From Brachybacterium kimchii (GTDB lineage Bacteria > Actinomycetota > Actinomycetes > Actinomycetales > Dermabacteraceae), in contig NZ_CP097218.1 in assembly GCF_023373525.1 (NCBI RefSeq), forward strand, positions 620,001 through 684,000: DNA of 64,000 bases. The letters are read 5' to 3'. Position 1 is the first letter of the stretch, and every line of letters starts with the position of its first letter. Below the pieces are notes generated by a model, which was not told where the DNA came from, made no database searches, and saw only the letters and a list, made by a program, of their open reading frames with translations. A program made the translations under genes and the position numbers. Shown here piece after piece: positions 50,563-58,527 of the stretch.

Positions 50563-50602
50563 ACGTTCCCGCGGGAACGTTTGCGACAAACCATGCGACA
50601 AA
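50563..50602. promoter_or_regulatory. Operator-like palindrome with adjacent direct repeat
   Basis: ACGTTCCCGCGGGAACGT (50563-50580) is a perfect 18-base palindrome. TGCGACAAA occurs at 50582-50590 and 50594-50602, period 12. The GTTC...GAAC half-sites recall ClgR-type sites (GTTCGC...GCGAAC). Its place downstream of both flanking genes is unexplained. Confidence 0.5.
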
Positions 50603-50823
50603 GGTGGGGCACCGAGAGCGCTGTGCGGAGGACGGAGCAGGGTGGACGGAGCACGGTGGCCGGCGAGCGGAGCTGCGCATGCGCATCAAGGAGCACGAGT
50701 CAGAGGCAACTCAACAGGGGGCACGGGACTCGGGGACAAGGACGCATGAGCGCAGGGCGCGGGGCTTCCGGGTTCCGCGAGGATGACGCGTGACGGGAGG
50801 AGGCTTCCGCCGGACGTGCTGCG

Positions 50824-51249
50824 TCAGGCTGCGCTGAGCATCGGCTCGTGCGCCGACGAGGAGGAGAGACCGTGAACAGCAGGCAGCCACGGATTCTCCT
50901 GGACAGGAGAACTGCCACCTCGGGCGGTCAGGTCCAGGACAACGCCCTGGTGCACGGCCCTCTGATGCGCGACTCCCTCACGCGCTCCGCGCTGATCCGC
51001 ATCGTGGCGCGGGACGTCTGCCAGGTGCACCCATCGGCCGATGTCGAAGACGCTGATCCCGAGCGCGCCCGTGATCGCCGCGAGGACTTCGCTCGAGGGA
51101 TCCTTGCGTCCGCGCTCGACGTCCGAGACGTGCTGCATGCTCACGCCGCTCGCCTCAGCGAGCCGCGCGAGGGTCAGCCCCTGTCGGCGCCGCTCCTCGC
51201 GCAGAGCCGCACCGACGAGCTCACGAAGCAGAGGTTCGGTGGCATCCAT
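50824..51249 (-). CDS. ClgR/PopR-like XRE regulator ending in Ala-Ala
   Basis: A 141-residue regulator. The helix-turn-helix (about residues 12-70) reads LREERRRQGLTLARLAEASG, then VSMQHVSDVERGRKDPSSEV, then LAAITGALGISVFDIG, the form seen in ClgR and PopR, activators of clp genes in Corynebacterium and Streptomyces. The C-terminus ends MLSAA; in those regulators terminal Ala-Ala marks the protein for Clp degradation (known from PopR/ClgR). The middle is variable. Facing the clpP-like pair, it probably controls it (inference). The start is fixed by a leaderless TAGGCT. Confidence 0.8.
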   Translation of the reverse strand: MDATEPLLRELVGAALREERRRQGLTLARLAEASGVSMQHVSDVERGRKDPSSEVLAAITGALGISVFDIGRWVHLADVPRHDADQRGAREGVAHQRAVHQGVVLDLTARGGSSPVQENPWLPAVHGLSSSSAHEPMLSAA

Positions 51250-51255
51250 GCTCGG

Positions 51256-51261
51256 AGCCTA
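51256..51261 (-). promoter_or_regulatory. Leaderless -10 of the ClgR/PopR-like gene
   Basis: Minus-strand TAGGCT, six bases (CCGAGC), then ATG at 51249. Confidence 0.75.
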
Positions 51262-51440
51262 CGGCGCGGATCGGCCGGGCGCGCGGGCCTCTGCTGTGAG
51301 CGGAAGAGATCAGAGCCGCTGCGGCGCCCAGTGACGGCGTTCTGCCACGCGGACCTGGCCGACGAGGCGGAGATCCGCGCGAGCTTCGCGCGCGTGTACG
51401 TGTGTCGGCGATTCAGCCGAACCGTCGTGCTCGGCGCCCC

Positions 51441-51446
51441 TACTCT
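51441..51446 (+). promoter_or_regulatory. Leaderless -10 of the methyltransferase gene
   Basis: TACTCT, six bases (GCAGGG), then GTG at 51453. Confidence 0.7.
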
Positions 51447-51452
51447 GCAGGG

Positions 51453-52103
51453 GTGAGCGAGCAGGGGACGCGCGAGGCGTACGCCGCACGTGCCGAGGAA
51501 TATGCGCGGGTGCTCGGATCGATCGATCAGATGGCGGGCCCGGACCGTCGGCGCATCGAGGACTGGGCGCGGCGGATGAGCGCGGGCAGCACGGCCGACG
51601 GGGCCGGTGACGCCGGCGGCAGCCCGGCCGGACCGCTCCTCGACCTGGGCTGCGGACCCGGCCACTGGACCGCGCACCTCGCCGCGCAGGGACATCATGT
51701 GCTCGGCATCGACCCGGTGCCGGAGTTCGTCGATCGCGCGCGCACCGCGCACCCTGGCGTCGAGTACAGGCTGGGCGACGTGTTCGACCCGGGAGTCGAG
51801 GAGTCCTCCTGCGCGGGTGTGCTCGCCTGGTACTCCCTGATCCATCTCCCGCCCGAGCGGATGCAGGAGGCGCTCACGTCCATCGGCCGGGTGCTGCATC
51901 CCGGCGGCACTCTGCTGATCGGCTTCTTCGAGGGGCCGCAAGTCGAGAGGTTCGAGCACGCGATCACGGCCGCGCATTTCTGGCCGGTGGCCGAGCTCGA
52001 GCGGCTGCTGGGGAACGTCGGATTCACAGTCTCCGCGGTCGAGCGGCGCACCGATCCCGGCGCGAGGCCGCACGGGTCGATCGAGGCGCGGTGGACGCTG
52101 TGA
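51453..52103 (+). CDS. Class I SAM-dependent methyltransferase
   Basis: A 216-residue methyltransferase. SAM motif I is LLDLGCGPGHWTAHLA, motif II region HHVLGIDPVPEFVDRA, then LAWYSLIHLPPERMQEAL and LHPGGTLLIGFFEG. It belongs to the broad type-11 group of small-molecule methyltransferases; substrate unknown. The start is set by the leaderless hexamer, ahead of a Gly/Ala insertion near residue 45. No partner genes point to a pathway. Confidence 0.88.
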   Translation: MSEQGTREAYAARAEEYARVLGSIDQMAGPDRRRIEDWARRMSAGSTADGAGDAGGSPAGPLLDLGCGPGHWTAHLAAQGHHVLGIDPVPEFVDRARTAHPGVEYRLGDVFDPGVEESSCAGVLAWYSLIHLPPERMQEALTSIGRVLHPGGTLLIGFFEGPQVERFEHAITAAHFWPVAELERLLGNVGFTVSAVERRTDPGARPHGSIEARWTL

Positions 52104-52130
52104 GGGCTACCGGGAGCGAGCCGGATCGGC

Positions 52131-53096
52131 TCACCGCCCTGGGGTGGCCGGGGTGGCCTGCGTCCCCAGCACCGCCAGCAGCTCGAGCTTGCTCGCGTCC
52201 TCCGTGTGCGGGGGAGCGGTGAGCACCAGCAGGACCTGCGTCTCGTCCTCCGTGAACAGGGCCTGGCAGTCCACCTCGATCTCGCCGACCTCCGGGTGGA
52301 CCACGACCTTGTGGTCCTCGAAGCGTCGCGCCACGATCTGCGCGTCCCAGAGCTGGGCGAACTCCTCGCTGCGGGCCTGCAGGAGCCGCGCCAGCTCACC
52401 GGCCCGCGAGCGCGGACCCATCGCGCCGTAGGCGGCGCGGAGGGTCGCGACCTGCGCGCGGCTCTGCCGGGCGTGATCGGACGGCGGGTACATGCCTCGA
52501 CAGTTCTCAGGGTGGGCGAACCACTGGAAGATCGCGCTGCGCTCCCATCCCTCCAGGAGCGAGGCGTCCCCGAACAGAGCGCGCGCGGGCTCGTTCTGCA
52601 CGAGAGGCTCGGCGAGGTTCGAGATGATCATCGCCGGCACGTCTTGGATCCGGTCGAGCACCCGCAGCAGTCCCGGCGCGACATGGGAATGGACGGTCGC
52701 ACGGTCCGGGGCGCTGTGCCCGGCGACGCGGAACAGGTAGTCGCGCTCGTCGGCCGTGAGCCGCAGGGCGCGTGCGAGCGCGGCGAGCATCGCGGTCGAC
52801 GGCTGCGGCCCGCGCCTCTGCTCGAGCCGGGTCACGTAGTCCACGGACATCGTGGCCAGCTGCGCGACCTCCTCGCGCCGCAGCCCCGGTGTGCGCCGAC
52901 GCGCGCCCGCGGGCAGGCCCACGTCAGCCGGGGAGATGGCCTCTCGGCGGGCGACGAGGAAGCCCGCGAGCGCCTCCCGGTCCATACCCGTGCGGTCCAT
53001 GTTTGTGCGCTCCGTGCCCGTGCCCGTGCGCGCGGCGCTCGCGCGCGTCCCGTCGGCGACGGGTGCCCCGTCGGCCCCTCTGCTCGCTGCATCCAT
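52131..53096 (-). CDS. XRE regulator with MmyB-like ligand domain
   Basis: A 321-residue regulator. After a Thr/Arg-rich tail (about 40 residues) comes LAGFLVARREAISPADVGLP and RRTPGLRREEVAQLATMSVDYVTRLEQRRG, quoted as TPGLRREEVAQLA and VDYVTRLEQRRGPQPS, the signature of this actinobacterial family, then a C-terminal MmyB-like domain that in relatives binds fatty acid-like ligands. GATACT lies six bases before the ATG. Family members usually control a divergent SDR-type oxidoreductase; here an SDR gene is divergent, so it is the likely target (inference). Confidence 0.9.
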   Translation of the reverse strand: MDAASRGADGAPVADGTRASAARTGTGTERTNMDRTGMDREALAGFLVARREAISPADVGLPAGARRRTPGLRREEVAQLATMSVDYVTRLEQRRGPQPSTAMLAALARALRLTADERDYLFRVAGHSAPDRATVHSHVAPGLLRVLDRIQDVPAMIISNLAEPLVQNEPARALFGDASLLEGWERSAIFQWFAHPENCRGMYPPSDHARQSRAQVATLRAAYGAMGPRSRAGELARLLQARSEEFAQLWDAQIVARRFEDHKVVVHPEVGEIEVDCQALFTEDETQVLLVLTAPPHTEDASKLELLAVLGTQATPATPGR

Positions 53097-53184
53097 GCCC
53101 CGAGTATCCCTGCAGCGCGCCCGCGCCTCCAGGGATCGCGGATCCCCCGATCAGTCGGCCCTGGTGCGCGCCCGCGGCGCGGCG

Positions 53185-53190
53185 AAGACT
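53185..53190 (+). promoter_or_regulatory. Leaderless -10 of the SDR gene
   Basis: AAGACT, seven bases (GCCTGCC), then ATG at 53198; nearly the same words as before the AraC gene at 39007. Confidence 0.5.
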
Positions 53191-53197
53191 GCCTGCC

Positions 53198-53971
53198 ATG
53201 GAACTCACCGGACACACGATCTTCATCCCCGGCGCGACCAGCGGCATCGGCCTCGCCCTCGCCCTGCGCCTCCAGGAGCGCGGCAGCACCGTCATCATCG
53301 GCGGCAGACGCACCGAGCGGCTCGCCGAGCTCGCCGCCCAGCACCCGGGACTCGGCACCGTGGCCCTGGACGTGACCGACCCCCGGAGCATCGAATCGGC
53401 GGCTCGCACGGTGCGCGCCGAGCACCCGGACCTCGACACCCTCATCGCGATGGCCGGGATCATGCGCGCCGAGGACTGGACGACGTCCGACGGCCTGCTC
53501 GCGACCGCCGAGGCCACCGTCACCACCAACGTGCTGGGGCCGATCCGCCTCATCTCCGCCTTCCTGGACCACTTCGTCTCCCGAGGGGACGCGACGATCA
53601 TGACGGTCTCCTCCGGACTCGCCTTCACCCCGCTCGCCGCGACCCCCACCTACAACGCGACCAAGGCCGCGATCCACATGCTCAGCGAGTCGATCCGCCT
53701 GCAGCTCGCGGGGACCGGCGTGCGCGTGCTCGAGCTCGAGCCGCCGGCCGTGCGCACCGACCTCATGCCCGGCCACGCCGAGAACGAGATGGCGATGCCG
53801 CTCGACGCCTTCGCCGACGAGGTCATGGAGATCCTCGAGGCGCGGGACGCGTCCTCCCTGCGCGAGATCCAGGTGGAGGCCGTGAAGGTGCTGCGCTATG
53901 CCGAGGTGCGCGGTGACTATCCGCAGGTGGTCGAGATGCTCAACGCTCGCGACCCGCACGGCAAGCCCTGA
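53198..53971 (+). CDS. Short-chain dehydrogenase/reductase (DltE-like)
   Basis: A 257-residue NAD(P)-dependent oxidoreductase. TGxxxGIG motif is PGATSGIGLALALRL, with GGRRTERLAEL after it; the active site is VSSGLAFTPLAATPTYNATKAAIHML, quoted as PTYNATKAAIH (Tyr/Lys), with Ser of MTVSSG. It resembles DltE-type SDRs. Length normal. Divergent from the MmyB-type regulator, its probable controller. Confidence 0.9.
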   Translation: MELTGHTIFIPGATSGIGLALALRLQERGSTVIIGGRRTERLAELAAQHPGLGTVALDVTDPRSIESAARTVRAEHPDLDTLIAMAGIMRAEDWTTSDGLLATAEATVTTNVLGPIRLISAFLDHFVSRGDATIMTVSSGLAFTPLAATPTYNATKAAIHMLSESIRLQLAGTGVRVLELEPPAVRTDLMPGHAENEMAMPLDAFADEVMEILEARDASSLREIQVEAVKVLRYAEVRGDYPQVVEMLNARDPHGKP

Positions 53972-54014
53972 TCCCGGCCCCGGCGATTCCCCCGTCGGAC
54001 CGTGCTCACGTGCG

Positions 54015-54020
54015 TACCCT
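54015..54020 (+). promoter_or_regulatory. Leaderless -10 of the GNAT gene at 54027
   Basis: TACCCT, six bases (GGCGCG), then GTG. Confidence 0.75.
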
Positions 54021-54026
54021 GGCGCG

Positions 54027-54635
54027 GTGACCACCACGCTCGCAGACCTCGACTGGCCGCTCCGCACCGAGCGACTCACGCTGCGCCGCGCCCGCGCCGA
54101 GGATGCCGAGGCTATCTGGCCCTGGTACGGCAGGCCGGAGGTCCACGAATGGACCTACGGCCTGCCCGCCTCGCGCGCCGCCCATGTCGAGACCTGGGAG
54201 CAGTCGCTCGCGGCGAGGATCGTCGGGGAGGTCGACGGCAGGGTCGTCGCCGTGGGCGGCGTGATGGTGCAGGACGCCTGGTCCCAGCGCCAGGCGATCG
54301 CCGCCGCCCACCGCAGTCAGGGCGAGCTGTCCTGGGTCCTCGACCCCGACGTGCACGGCCAGGGGCTCGGCACCGAGTACGCGGCGGCGCTCCTGCGCAT
54401 CGCGATCGCCGGGCTGGGGCTGCACCGCGTGGAGGCCAGCTGCTTCGCCGCGAACGCGCCCTCGGCCCGGATCATGGAGAAGATCGGGCTGCGCTGCGAG
54501 GGCGTCTTCCGCGGGGATTCGCTGCATGCGACCCGCGGCTGGATGGACGGCATGACCTGGGCGATCCTCGACGAGGAGTGGCACGCGCAGCACCCTGACC
54601 AGAGGCCGGCCGGGCAGTCGCCGTCGGCCGATTAG
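54027..54635 (+). CDS. GNAT-family N-acetyltransferase (RimJ/RimL-like)
   Basis: A 202-residue acetyltransferase. LRTERLTLRRARAEDAEAIW is the RimJ/RimL-type start, SWVLDPDVHGQGLGTEYAAALL binds acetyl-CoA, and VEASCFAANAPSARIMEKIGL is the usual C-terminal block. Length normal. GTG start fixed by the hexamer. Its TAG stop lies inside the -10 of coaD. Acceptor unknown. Confidence 0.87.
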   Translation: MTTTLADLDWPLRTERLTLRRARAEDAEAIWPWYGRPEVHEWTYGLPASRAAHVETWEQSLAARIVGEVDGRVVAVGGVMVQDAWSQRQAIAAAHRSQGELSWVLDPDVHGQGLGTEYAAALLRIAIAGLGLHRVEASCFAANAPSARIMEKIGLRCEGVFRGDSLHATRGWMDGMTWAILDEEWHAQHPDQRPAGQSPSAD

Positions 54636-54638
54636 GCT
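54633..54638 (+). promoter_or_regulatory. Leaderless -10 of coaD
   Basis: TAGGCT, six bases (TCCTCC), then ATG at 54645. It overlaps the stop codon of the preceding gene. Confidence 0.75.
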
Positions 54639-54644
54639 TCCTCC

Positions 54645-55163
54645 ATGAGCACCATCGTCCTGCCGGGCTCCTTCGACCCGTTCACCCTCGGCCACCTGGA
54701 CCTCGCCCGCCGGGCCGCGATGCTGTGCAGCCGGCTGATCATCGCGATCTCCCACAACCCGAACAAGAAGGGGATGCTGAGCCTCGAGGCGCGCCAGCAG
54801 GCGATCGACGAGACCATCCGCGCCGAGGGGCTCGACCCCAAGGTCACGAGCGCCGTGCTGCCGCGCGGACTGCTCGTCGACTTCTGCCGCGAGCACGGCG
54901 CACGGGCCGTGGTGCGCGGCATGCGCGGCCAGATCGACCTGGCCTACGAGGAGCCGATGGCGCGCATGAACCAGCACCTCGCGCATGTCGACACCGTCTT
55001 CCTGCTCACCGACGCCCGGTACTCCCACATCTCCTCGAGCCTCGTGCGCGAGGTCTCCCAGCTGGGCGGCCCGATCGACGACATGCTCCCCGAGGCCTCC
55101 CGCCGCGCCCTCGAGGCGGCGCTCGCGGAGCGCGAGGCGCCCACGGGATCGTCCGAGGCCTGA
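54645..55163 (+). CDS. coaD: Phosphopantetheine adenylyltransferase
   Basis: A 172-residue enzyme converting 4'-phosphopantetheine to dephospho-CoA. GSFDPFTLGHLDLARRAA carries the nucleotidyl-transferase TxGH motif, VRGMRGQIDLAYEEPMARMN and the C-terminal YSHISSSLVREVSQLGG are signatures. Length normal. Its usual partner rsmD lies at 37.5 kb; here it opens the yceD-rnc-mutM group. Confidence 0.95.
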   Translation: MSTIVLPGSFDPFTLGHLDLARRAAMLCSRLIIAISHNPNKKGMLSLEARQQAIDETIRAEGLDPKVTSAVLPRGLLVDFCREHGARAVVRGMRGQIDLAYEEPMARMNQHLAHVDTVFLLTDARYSHISSSLVREVSQLGGPIDDMLPEASRRALEAALAEREAPTGSSEA

Positions 55164-55225
55164 CGCCCCGGGTCGGACCCGTCACCCGTCCCGCGCGCCC
55201 CGAGCCGCGTCGGCGCTCGCGCTCG

Positions 55226-55231
55226 TATCCT
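55226..55231 (+). promoter_or_regulatory. Leaderless -10 of yceD
   Basis: TATCCT, six bases (GGGGCC), then GTG at 55238. Confidence 0.8.
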
Positions 55232-55237
55232 GGGGCC

Positions 55238-55903
55238 GTGAACATTCGAGCCAGCATCCCCGCGCCCGACGATCTCGACCTCCGCTTCGACGTCGTCGAC
55301 CTCATCGGCCGCCCGGGAGCCCACCGGCACGTGGACCGCACCGTGGAGGTCGCCGACCAGAAGGTCGGGAACCTCGCCCTGACCGTCCCCGCGGGCGAGT
55401 CGATCAGCCTCGACGCCGAGCTCGAGTCCGTGGCCGAGGGCATCTTCGTCAGCGGCACGGTCGAGGCCCGCGTCACCGGCGAGTGCTCGCGCTGCCTGGA
55501 CCCGCTCGAGCGCGAGGTCGACGCCCGCGTCGACGAGCTCTTCAGCTACCCCGAGAAGATCAGGGCCGACGAGGAGGACGACGTCCCCGCCCTCAGCGGC
55601 GACGACGTGGACCTCGGCCCCCTCGTGCACGACGTCATCGCGCTCGAGGCCGAGGAGCGCCCGCTGTGCAAGCCGTCGTGCATGGGCCTGTGCGCCCAGT
55701 GCGGCGCGCGCCTCGAGGACGATCCCGACCACCACCACGACGTCATCGACCCGCGCTGGGCGGCCCTGAGCGGCCTGCTCGGCGGCGAGGGGCAGTCGGC
55801 CGATGCGGACGACTCCGAGTCCGCCGGCTCCGAGGGCGGGACCGACGCCGACCGCACCGACGGCGACCCCGACGACGGCGCGCCCGTCGACGAGGAGCGC
55901 TGA
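55238..55903 (+). CDS. yceD: DUF177 (YceD) family protein
   Basis: A 221-residue protein implicated in 23S rRNA accumulation in other bacteria and plants. The core has ITGECSRCLDPLE-type VTGECSRCLDPLEREVD and the C-terminal CKPSCMGLCAQCGARL, Cys pairs usual for the family. An acidic Asp/Ser tail (about 35 residues) follows. The rnc ATG overlaps its stop (TGATG). The gene for L32 (rpmF), which commonly follows, is not present in between. Confidence 0.9.
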   Translation: MNIRASIPAPDDLDLRFDVVDLIGRPGAHRHVDRTVEVADQKVGNLALTVPAGESISLDAELESVAEGIFVSGTVEARVTGECSRCLDPLEREVDARVDELFSYPEKIRADEEDDVPALSGDDVDLGPLVHDVIALEAEERPLCKPSCMGLCAQCGARLEDDPDHHHDVIDPRWAALSGLLGGEGQSADADDSESAGSEGGTDADRTDGDPDDGAPVDEER

Positions 55904-56655
55904 TGGCCCGCTCACGGAGGTCCACCGAGGCGAAGGACCCCCAGGAGCTGCTCGCGACGCTGCCGCTGTTCCCCGACCAGGCGCGCCGGCTCACCGAGTC
56001 CGGACTGCTGGACCTCGCGCTCACGCACCGCTCGTACTCCTACGAGCACGAGCAGATCCCGCACAACGAGCGCCTCGAGTTCCTGGGCGACGCCGTGCTG
56101 CAGCTCGCGACCACGGAGGAGCTGTACACCGTCCACCCGACGCTGCCCGAGGGGGACCTCGCCAAGCGCCGCGCGGCCACGGTGAACACGCGCGCGCTCG
56201 CGCTCATCGGCCGACGCATCGAGCTGGGCCAGTACGTGAAGCTGGGCCGCGGCGAGGACCTCTCGGGCGGCCGCGACAAGGCCTCGATCCTCGCCGACAC
56301 CATGGAGGCGCTGATCGGCGCCGTGCACCTCTCGTGCGGACAAGACGTCTCCCGCCGGTACGTGCTCGAGCTGCTGCGCCCGCTGCTCGAGAGCGACGAG
56401 ATCCTCGAGGCCGGGTACGACTTCAAGACGCGCCTGCAGGAGATCGCCGCGGAGACCGGGACGGTGCCCGTCTACGAGATCACCGGCACCGGTCCCGAGC
56501 ATGCGAAGACCTACACCGCGACCGCGACCATCGCCGGCATCGTCACCGCGAGCGGCGAGGGCGCCTCGAAGAAGGACGCCGAGCTCGCCGCCGCCCAGCA
56601 CGCCGTGCGCAGCCTCCTGGAGGCCCGCGGCGAGTCCGTGCTCCCGCGCGGCTGA
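55903..56655 (+). CDS. rnc: Ribonuclease III
   Basis: A 250-residue double-stranded RNA endonuclease processing rRNA precursors. The signature NERLEFLGDAVLQL, acid cluster ILADTMEALIGAVHL, and a C-terminal double-stranded RNA-binding domain with DFKTRLQEIAAE and GEGASKKDAELAAAQHAV are complete. Length normal. Coupled to yceD; mutM follows after 14 bases. Confidence 0.96.
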   Translation: MARSRRSTEAKDPQELLATLPLFPDQARRLTESGLLDLALTHRSYSYEHEQIPHNERLEFLGDAVLQLATTEELYTVHPTLPEGDLAKRRAATVNTRALALIGRRIELGQYVKLGRGEDLSGGRDKASILADTMEALIGAVHLSCGQDVSRRYVLELLRPLLESDEILEAGYDFKTRLQEIAAETGTVPVYEITGTGPEHAKTYTATATIAGIVTASGEGASKKDAELAAAQHAVRSLLEARGESVLPRG

Positions 56656-56669
56656 ACCGGAGCCCGCCC

Positions 56670-57635
56670 ATGCCCGAGCTGCCCGAGGTGGAGGTGGTCC
56701 GTCGCGGCCTCGCCCCGCACGTGGACGGCCGCGTCATCACGCGCGTCGACGTCCACGAACCGCGGTCCCTGCGCCGCCAGATCGGCGGGCCCGAGGCGTT
56801 CGTGCAGGCTGTCACCGGTGCCCGCGTCGCCCGGCTCGAGCGCCGCGGGAAGTTCCTGTGGTGGCGTCTGCAGGACGAGCGCGGCGACGAGCTCGGCGAG
56901 GCCCTCATGACGCACCTGGGCATGAGCGGCCAGATGCGCGTCCGCGGCGGAGCGGCCGAGGCGGAGGCCGACGCGGGGACCGTCGCGTTGTCGGCCCCCG
57001 CCCCGCGCGGAGAGGGCCCGGCCAGCGATCCGCACAGGCATCGCCGCATCGTGCTCCATCTGGACGACGGCGCGCAGGTCGACTTCGTGGACCAGCGCAT
57101 CTTCGGCGGTCTGTGGACGAGTGCGCTCGAACAGGACGCCGACGGGCTCCCCGCAACCCCGGACTCGATCGACGACCTGCTGCCGGCCGACGTGGTCGGC
57201 ATCGGCCGCGACCTGCTCGACCCCGCCCAGGACCGCGAGGCGGTGATCGCGGTGATGCGCGCGCGGCGCGCCCCGATCAAGGCCCTGCTGCTGGACCAGT
57301 CCCTGGTCAGCGGGATCGGGAACATCTACGCCGACGAGGGGCTGTGGGCCGCCCGCACCCGCTTCGACGCCCCCGGCGAGTCGCTCACCCGTGGCCGTGC
57401 CCGGCGGGTCCTGGACGGCGCCGAGGCCGTCATGCACCGGGCGCTCGACGTGGGCGGGACCAGCTTCGACGACCTGTACGTGAACGTCGACGGCCGGTCC
57501 GGCTACTTCGCGCGCTCCCTCGCCGCCTACGGCCGGGCGGGGGAGCCGTGCCCGCGCTGCGGCACGATCATCCGTCGCTCCGTGCTGCAGCAGCGCTCGT
57601 GCTTCTACTGCCCGAACTGTCAGCGCAAGGCCTGA
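56670..57635 (+). CDS. mutM: Formamidopyrimidine-DNA glycosylase
   Basis: A 321-residue bifunctional glycosylase removing oxidised purines. The N-terminal PELPEVEVVRRGL supplies catalytic Pro2/Glu3; MTHLGMSGQMRV, LLDQSLVSGIGNIYADEGLW and the C-terminal zinc finger CPRCGTIIRR...CFYCPNCQRK (four Cys) are intact. A Gly/Ala/Glu insertion (about residues 94-115) lengthens it slightly. Last gene of the group. Confidence 0.96.
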   Translation: MPELPEVEVVRRGLAPHVDGRVITRVDVHEPRSLRRQIGGPEAFVQAVTGARVARLERRGKFLWWRLQDERGDELGEALMTHLGMSGQMRVRGGAAEAEADAGTVALSAPAPRGEGPASDPHRHRRIVLHLDDGAQVDFVDQRIFGGLWTSALEQDADGLPATPDSIDDLLPADVVGIGRDLLDPAQDREAVIAVMRARRAPIKALLLDQSLVSGIGNIYADEGLWAARTRFDAPGESLTRGRARRVLDGAEAVMHRALDVGGTSFDDLYVNVDGRSGYFARSLAAYGRAGEPCPRCGTIIRRSVLQQRSCFYCPNCQRKA

Positions 57636-57707
57636 GGAGGCACGGGGCTCAGGGCGCGGCCTCGTCGCGTGGCCCCTCCACACGGCCCTGCGCGCCGGGA
57701 GCCGTGA

Positions 57708-58316
57708 TCAGCCCAGCAGCGAGCCGATCGAGGCGATGAAGCCGCCGAGCAGGAAGGCGCTGATGCCGATCAGCAGCGGCCGGTTGTCCATCGCCGCGTC
57801 CTCGCCGAGCGCATGGTGCGTGACGGCGTGCCCCTTGCCGCGGCGCAGCAGCGCGCGGTTGACGGGCCAGGCGGCGAAGAACGCGATCGTCAGGGAGATC
57901 GCCATCGAGAGCCAGAAGAGCGGGTCGAGCAGGGTCGCCCCCATGGCACCGGGGATCACCAGCATGACCAGGTTGTCCACGACCTCCATGGTCGCGATCG
58001 ACAGGGTGTCCGCGACGAGCACCAGACGCAGCGCGTCGCCCAGGGCGATCCCGCCCCGGACCAGCGGCAGCGCCGAGAGCGAGTACCCGAAGACGAAGGC
58101 GAGGAGTATCGAGAGGACCGTGGTGGGGAGGTTCGTCCACCCTGCGGCGGTGCCGACCAGCATCCCGATGATCTCCCCGATGGAGCACCCCGTGAGGCAG
58201 TGCAGCGTCGCCCCGACGGCCATCCCGGACATGTCGTGAGCACGGCTCCCGTGGTGCGGGTCCGCCGTGCCCGGGGCGTGTTCGTGGTGCGTGTGCTCAT
58301 CGGGCATGTGGTCCAC
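57708..58316 (-). CDS. DUF4396 membrane protein with His/Met-rich N-terminus
   Basis: A 202-residue integral membrane protein with about five to six hydrophobic segments. The N-terminus is rich in His and Met (HTHHEH, HHGSRAH, HDMSGM), a probable metal site, followed by LHCLTGCSIGEIIGM, the DUF4396 opening. GTG at 58316 is chosen because AGGAGG lies six bases before it; the ATG three codons later is 15 bases away. Function unknown; the metal-rich tail and location next to cytochrome bd genes suggest copper or redox handling (inference). Confidence 0.75.
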   Translation of the reverse strand: MDHMPDEHTHHEHAPGTADPHHGSRAHDMSGMAVGATLHCLTGCSIGEIIGMLVGTAAGWTNLPTTVLSILLAFVFGYSLSALPLVRGGIALGDALRLVLVADTLSIATMEVVDNLVMLVIPGAMGATLLDPLFWLSMAISLTIAFFAAWPVNRALLRRGKGHAVTHHALGEDAAMDNRPLLIGISAFLLGGFIASIGSLLG

Positions 58317-58469
58317 CGGAGTCCTCCTCGTCCTCGCTCCGCGCCGGTCGGGTCTCGGGGCCGGGCCGACGGAACCCGACGATCGTACGACCTGGGAGGA
58401 CCCGCGTTGCGGGCGCCCGTCGGTCCCCGCCTCTCCCGCCGCCCCCAGGAAGGCGGTGACCTGCTGGGG

Positions 58470-58475
58470 TAGCGT
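58470..58475 (+). promoter_or_regulatory. Promoter -10 of the response regulator gene
   Basis: TAGCGT, with a leader of about 45 bases ending in GCGGAGGA before the ATG; a leadered gene, unlike many neighbours. Confidence 0.45.
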
Positions 58476-58527
58476 GTCGAGCGTCGGATCCCACCACCAG
58501 CACCGACCACTCGCGGAGGACTCTGCC

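Larger units (their letters stand above)
50262..50823. other. Gene-poor convergent gap between clpP-like gene and regulator
   Basis: 562 bases without a convincing gene. It holds a 21-bp hairpin (50380-50427), a perfect 18-base palindrome (50563-50580) and a 9-base direct repeat right after it. A plus-strand frame 50594-50793 (66 codons) begins within the direct repeat; without similarity I do not call it a gene. Confidence 0.7.

Noticed and set aside
50594..50793. Possible 66-codon gene in the clpP-regulator gap
   Set aside because: Starts inside a direct repeat, lacks a ribosome binding site or similarity, and is basic and low-complexity. Kept only as a possibility under the palindrome finding.
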